Origin: Terriglobales bacterium
GTDB lineage: Bacteria > Acidobacteriota > Terriglobia > Terriglobales > Acidobacteriaceae
DNA length: 17,187 nucleotides
Assembly (NCBI GenBank): GCA_030043575.1
Contig: JASHXK010000624.1
Location: 1-17,187, forward strand
Direction: 5' to 3'
Made by a program: the position numbers and the translations under genes
Notes under the pieces: model-generated
Databases searched by the model: none
Seen by the model: the letters and a program-made list of their open reading frames with translations, nothing else
What the model was told of the DNA's origin: nothing
Shown here: positions 13,631 through 17,187 of the stretch, in pieces
Layout of the letters: the number at the start of each line of letters is the position of its first letter
Numbering within the stretch: the stretch's first letter is position 1

Positions 13631-15067
13631 TTGACGAAGAAATCGCTCGCTGCTGTTGCAATGCTCCTGCTGGCCAGCGTTATGTTGCCGGCACAGACTC
13701 TGACCAACCTCAATAACCAGCCGCCGGATGGCGCCGGCATCGTCTTCCTGTTAACCGATGGCACCGTTCTTGCCCAAGGCAACCAGGGACAGGACTGGTG
13801 GAAGTTGACTCCCGATATCACCGGCAGTTATGTCAACGGCACGTGGACGCAGGTAGCCAGCCTGCCCGCCGGCTACGATCCCTATGCCTTCGCCTCGGCG
13901 ACCCTAGCCGATGGCCGAGTTCTGATTGAAGGCGGCGAATATAACTTTGGCCAATTCTCGTTCACCAACCTGGGAGACATTTACGATCCCGTCGCCAATA
14001 CCTGGACCAACCTGACTCCGCCCGTGGGCTGGGAGTACATCGGCGATTCGCCCTCCGCAATTCTGCCCAATGGCCACTTCCTGATCGGGCGCAAATTCGA
14101 TACGCGGATGGCGGAGCTGGATCCCACTACTCTGGTGTGGACGCCGATGGCCTCCACCGGCAAGGCTGACTGGTTTGCCGAGGAGGGCTGGACCTTGATG
14201 CCCGACGGCACCATTCTGACCTGGGATGTTCTCGACAATCCCAACTCCGAGCGCTACATCACCTCGGAGCAGATGTGGATTTCGGACGGCAGCACCATCG
14301 CCAACCTGCAAGGTCCGCCGGAAGTGGGCTGCATTCCATATGGCGGCGGAACCTACTGCCCTCCGGGAGAAACCGGACCGGGCATTCTGATGCCCAACGG
14401 AAGCGTCTTCGCTACGGGCGCCACTCACCAGGGCGAGCAGACGGGGTTCACATCGGTTTACACTCCGGGAGCCACCTCGACCGACCCCGGCACCTGGACT
14501 CCAGGACCTGACTTCCCCAATGGCGATCAGGCTGGCGATAACTTTGCTGTGTTGCTGCCCAATGGCAGGGTTCTGGTAGAAGGCAATTCCGGCACGCTGT
14601 ACGAATACAATGGCAGCACCTTCACGGCCACCGCCAATACTTTTGGCGGCAGCATGATCGTGTTGCCCACCGGCGAGGTGCTGTATAACGGATCGCAGGT
14701 TTACACCAGCACCGGCACCTATCTCCAGCCCTGGGCGCCGTTCATTCTCACCTGTCCTGCCAGCGTAACTCGCGGCCAGACCTACGTTGTGTTTGGCAAG
14801 CAGTTCAACGGACTGTCGCAGGCGGACAACTTTGGCGACGAGTTTGAAACGGCCACCAACTATCCGCTGGTGCGCATCGTCAACAACTCTACCGGCCACG
14901 TCTTCTACGCCAAGACGCACGACCACAGCACCATGGCGGTGGCGACCAAGAACATCCCGACCTACACCCACTTCGACGTGCCGGCCAATATGGAAACCGG
15001 TCCGAGCGAGCTCTATGTAGTGGCCAACGGCATTCCTTCGCCGCCGTTCAACATCACCGTGAACTAG
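13631..15067 (+). CDS. Secreted Kelch/galactose-oxidase-like beta-propeller protein
   Basis: A 478-residue exported protein with signal peptide 1-21 (LAAVAMLLLASVMLPA|Q). Seven copies of an 'L-x-(D/N)-G-x-(V/F)-L-x-x-G' strand pair start near residues 40, 91, 144, 189, 253, 308 and 344 (for example LTDGTVLAQG, TLADGRVLIEGG, LLPNGRVLVEG), the signature of a seven-bladed propeller. The last about 110 residues (from PFILTCPASVTRGQTYVVFG) look like an Ig/TIG-type domain of the galactose-oxidase C-terminal kind, with TGHVFYAKTHDHSTM. C234 and C243 may form a disulphide. The copper ligands of galactose oxidase cannot be confirmed, so no enzyme activity is claimed; sugar or protein binding is possible. 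The start is TTG at 13631 with an ideal AAGAGGAG six bases before it. Confidence 0.8.
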   Translation: MTKKSLAAVAMLLLASVMLPAQTLTNLNNQPPDGAGIVFLLTDGTVLAQGNQGQDWWKLTPDITGSYVNGTWTQVASLPAGYDPYAFASATLADGRVLIEGGEYNFGQFSFTNLGDIYDPVANTWTNLTPPVGWEYIGDSPSAILPNGHFLIGRKFDTRMAELDPTTLVWTPMASTGKADWFAEEGWTLMPDGTILTWDVLDNPNSERYITSEQMWISDGSTIANLQGPPEVGCIPYGGGTYCPPGETGPGILMPNGSVFATGATHQGEQTGFTSVYTPGATSTDPGTWTPGPDFPNGDQAGDNFAVLLPNGRVLVEGNSGTLYEYNGSTFTATANTFGGSMIVLPTGEVLYNGSQVYTSTGTYLQPWAPFILTCPASVTRGQTYVVFGKQFNGLSQADNFGDEFETATNYPLVRIVNNSTGHVFYAKTHDHSTMAVATKNIPTYTHFDVPANMETGPSELYVVANGIPSPPFNITVN

Positions 15068-15098
15068 CGGTCGAGCGAAGGTAACGGCAGCACCAACT

Positions 15099-15143
15099 CT
15101 CCTCCTGCGGCGCCGGACACGGCGGCTGCAGGAGGAGCTTTTC
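15099..15143 (+). terminator. Rho-independent terminator of the propeller gene
   Basis: CTCCTCCTGC (15099-15108) pairs perfectly with GCAGGAGGAG (15128-15137). The loop holds a second stem CGCCG (15111-15115) with CGGCG (15120-15124) around GACA. CTTTTC follows the stem. Its position 32 bases after the propeller stop fits well. Confidence 0.85.
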
Positions 15144-15425
15144 ATGTCGGAATCAACGTCACGCTCCGGTCATCCCTCGGTCACACAAAAACGTGACTCC
15201 CGTAACTGATGACACGCCCCTTGCCGATATTCAATACAAATAAGCTTGTGCTCGCAGGTTCTCCGCATTTAGGCCGATCTGGAACTGCAGCTTTTACGGG
15301 ACGGACTACGGCTGGAGCAACGGCCTGTCGTTGCATCTGCGAGAACGGCTGGAAAGCATCCCCGACTGGATAACTTTGATTGCGACAACTGTTCCGGTCC
15401 CGGCGGCACCGGAGATAGGAGTCTT
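15144..15425. other. Leader region of the carboxylase genes
   Basis: No gene is seen between the terminator and the carboxyltransferase gene. TCCGGT (15393-15398) and ACCGGA (15408-15413) form a six-base hairpin just before the ribosome-binding site AGGAG (15417-15421), possibly modulating translation. GTCAC and GTGAC inverted motifs occur near 15180-15196. No promoter with convincing -35 and -10 boxes was found. Confidence 0.4.
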
Positions 15426-17000
15426 ATGGCGACAGAAGCGGTTGCAGCCACTCCCAACAGCATTGAAACGCGGCTCAAGAATCTCCACGACAAGCGCAAG
15501 GCGATTCAGCAAGGCGGCGGCAAGGAGCGCATCGACAAGCAACATGCGTCGAAGAAGCTGACCTCGCGCGAGCGCATCGCCAAGCTGGTCGACCACGACA
15601 GCTTTCAGGAGATTGGCATCTTCGCGCGCCACCGTTCCACGTACTTTGGCATGGCCGACAAGGAGGTTCCGGCGGATGGGGTTGTCACGGGTTGCGCGAC
15701 CATCGATGGCCGTACCGTACATCTGGCGAGCCAGGACTTCACCGTGCTCGGCGGCACAGCCGGCGAGGTGCACTGCGCCAAGATCGTCGACATGATGCGC
15801 CTGTCGCTCAAAACCGGCAGCCCGTTCATCTTCATCAACGATTCCGGCGGCGCCCGCGTGCAGGAGGGAATCGACAGCCTCGCGGGATATGCCAGCGTCT
15901 TTTACAGTAATGTCATGCTGTCCGGTTCGGTACCGCAGATCTCGATTATCTGCGGACCGTGCGCTGGCGGCGCGTCGTATAGCCCTGCGCTCACCGACTT
16001 CATCATCATGACCCACCGCGCGCAGATGTTTATCACTGGCCCGCAGGTCATTAAGCAGGTGACGGGCGAGAACGTACCAGCAGACCAGTTGGGCGGCCCG
16101 GCGGCGCAGATGAATCGCTCGGGTGTGGTTCACCTGATTGCCGAGGATGACGCCGGAGCGCTGTTGTTGTGCCGGCGGCTGCTGAGCTTCCTGCCATCCA
16201 ACAATCTTGAAGACCCGCCGCGGATTGGCTGTTCGGAGTCGCTGGACCCGAATCCCGAACTCAACCACATTGTGCCGGTGGAACCCAAGATCGCCTATGA
16301 CGTTCGCGAGGTGATTCACCGCATCGTCGACTATCAGGACTTCTTCGAGATTCAGCCGGGCTTCGCGGCCAACGCGGTGGTCGGCTTCGCACGTATCGAA
16401 GGGCGATCCGTCGGCATCGTCGCCAGCCAGCCTTGCGTAGCAGCCGGCGCGCTGGACATCGACGCCTCCGACAAGGTTGCGCGCTTTGTCCGGTTCTGCA
16501 ACGCTTTCAATGTTCCGTTGATTACCTTTGTCGATGTGCCGGGCTTCCTGCCTGGAGTGGAGCAGGAATACGGCGGCATCATCCGTCACGGCGCGAAGAT
16601 CCTATTCGCCTATTCGGCGGCGACGGTTCCCAAGATCACCGTCATCGTGCGCAAGGCCTACGGCGGAGCCTACATTGCGATGTGCTGCCGCGACCTTGGC
16701 GCGGATCGCGTGCTGGCGTGGCCGACGGCGGAGATCGCCGTCATGGGCGCGGAGGGTGCGGCCGAGATCGTCTTCCGCCATGAGATCGATAAGGCAGAAA
16801 ATCCGCAGCAGCGGCGGCAGGAGATGATTGACCTGTATCGCAACACCTTTGCCAATCCGTTCGTTGCAGCCGGGCGCCGGCTGGTGGACGACATCATTGA
16901 ACCGGCTGAGACACGCCGCTGCGTGGCCGAAGCTCTGGAGGCCTTGCACACCAAGCGGGAGTTCCGCCCGCCCAAGAAACATGGGCTCATTCCTCTGTAG
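15426..17000 (+). CDS. Acyl-CoA carboxylase, carboxyltransferase (beta) subunit
   Basis: A 524-residue biotin-dependent carboxyltransferase of the propionyl-/methylmalonyl-CoA group (PccB, MmdA, transcarboxylase 12S), full length for the family. It moves CO2 from carboxybiotin to an acyl-CoA. The N half has the first oxyanion-hole motifs SGGARVQEG (140-148) and GPCAGGASYSP (177-187); the C half has FVDVPGFLPGVEQEYGGIIRHGAK (368-391), RKAYGGAYIAM (409-419), AEIAVMGAEGAAEI (435-448) and the ending KKHGLIPL. At the position that separates propionyl-CoA (Asp) from acetyl-CoA-preferring (Ile) Streptomyces enzymes, this protein has I417; 12S-type enzymes also have a hydrophobic residue there, so the substrate is open. 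AGGAG lies four bases before the ATG. The next gene starts 15 bases after its stop. Confidence 0.93.
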   Translation: MATEAVAATPNSIETRLKNLHDKRKAIQQGGGKERIDKQHASKKLTSRERIAKLVDHDSFQEIGIFARHRSTYFGMADKEVPADGVVTGCATIDGRTVHLASQDFTVLGGTAGEVHCAKIVDMMRLSLKTGSPFIFINDSGGARVQEGIDSLAGYASVFYSNVMLSGSVPQISIICGPCAGGASYSPALTDFIIMTHRAQMFITGPQVIKQVTGENVPADQLGGPAAQMNRSGVVHLIAEDDAGALLLCRRLLSFLPSNNLEDPPRIGCSESLDPNPELNHIVPVEPKIAYDVREVIHRIVDYQDFFEIQPGFAANAVVGFARIEGRSVGIVASQPCVAAGALDIDASDKVARFVRFCNAFNVPLITFVDVPGFLPGVEQEYGGIIRHGAKILFAYSAATVPKITVIVRKAYGGAYIAMCCRDLGADRVLAWPTAEIAVMGAEGAAEIVFRHEIDKAENPQQRRQEMIDLYRNTFANPFVAAGRRLVDDIIEPAETRRCVAEALEALHTKREFRPPKKHGLIPL

Positions 17001-17015
17001 AAAGGGAGGCGTCTC

Positions 17016-17187
17016 GTGGCAGGCGTTAGTGTGGTTGCTGATAATCGCTCGTTGCAGGTGAAGACTGAGTTGCTGAGCACGGAGCCCGTGCCCGTCATTG
17101 CCCACCAGAATTCCGCCGATGGGCAGCCGGGCGTGACACCGGAAATTGTGGCCGTGGTTGAGGCTGCTGCTGCGGCATTCGTGGGCA
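17016..17187 (+). CDS. Small carboxylase/decarboxylase-associated subunit, N-terminal part (partial)
   Basis: A GTG start at 17016 with GGGAGG (17004-17009) six bases upstream opens a frame that runs off the window after 57 codons. The part seen is variable at first, then reads GVTPEIVAVVEAAAAAFVG, a pattern like the short 'PE-V-A-I-AA' helix found in small subunits of biotin-dependent acyl-CoA carboxylases and sodium-pump decarboxylases (OadG- or epsilon-like). It starts 15 bases after the carboxyltransferase gene, so it belongs to the same operon. The biotin carrier and biotin carboxylase genes would be expected downstream. Frame is secure; the family call is tentative. Confidence 0.6.
   Translation, partial: MAGVSVVADNRSLQVKTELLSTEPVPVIAHQNSADGQPGVTPEIVAVVEAAAAAFVG

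Overview
The window reads like a chromosomal segment of an Acidobacteriota genome, probably class Terriglobia. The reasons are moderately high GC, many secreted proteins of unknown function, a DUF3300/DUF2950 gene pair, a secreted aldose 1-epimerase, a secreted beta-propeller protein, and short palindromic repeats between genes. This placement rests on gene content and style; no marker gene in the window proves it. I saw no rRNA, tRNA, CRISPR array, transposase, integrase or phage gene.

Layout, left to right. (1) The C-terminal end of a PLP-dependent aminotransferase (1-192). (2) A type II toxin-antitoxin pair, Phd/YefM antitoxin and PIN-domain toxin, with overlapping ends (273-937). (3) An elongation factor P gene (1077-1649), convergent with a two-gene minus-strand unit: a secreted aldose 1-epimerase followed by a YjbQ-family enzyme (3336 down to 1661). 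(4) A stand-alone CRP-fold (cNMP-binding-like) protein without a DNA-binding domain on the minus strand, divergent from a degenerate aminoglycoside-phosphotransferase-fold protein; between them lie a perfect TGTGA-N6-TCACA palindrome and a good sigma-70-type promoter. (5) A secreted LolA-like protein (minus), divergent from a membrane acyltransferase (plus). (6) A PAS-rich membrane histidine kinase with a second perfect TGTGA-N6-TCACA site upstream. (7) A 52-codon bacterial metallothionein gene (9947-10105), easily missed by length cut-offs. (8) A DUF3300 + DUF2950 minus-strand operon, separated from the metallothionein gene by a perfect 10-bp hairpin that probably terminates both. (9) A 763-bp gene-poor gap holding a 147-bp nested palindromic element. 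(10) A secreted seven-repeat propeller protein ending in a strong terminator. (11) An acyl-CoA carboxylase carboxyltransferase gene followed by the start of a small carboxylase-associated subunit that runs off the window.

Most genes are ordinary housekeeping, envelope and signalling functions. The parts most worth following up are the metallothionein (a His in place of a classical Cys ligand), the two perfect CRP-type operators (a 10-base match expected about 0.02 times by chance in a window this size), the HTH-less CRP-fold protein and degenerate kinase-fold protein flanking one operator, and the palindromic intergenic element. I did not find convincing evidence of a wholly new multi-gene system.
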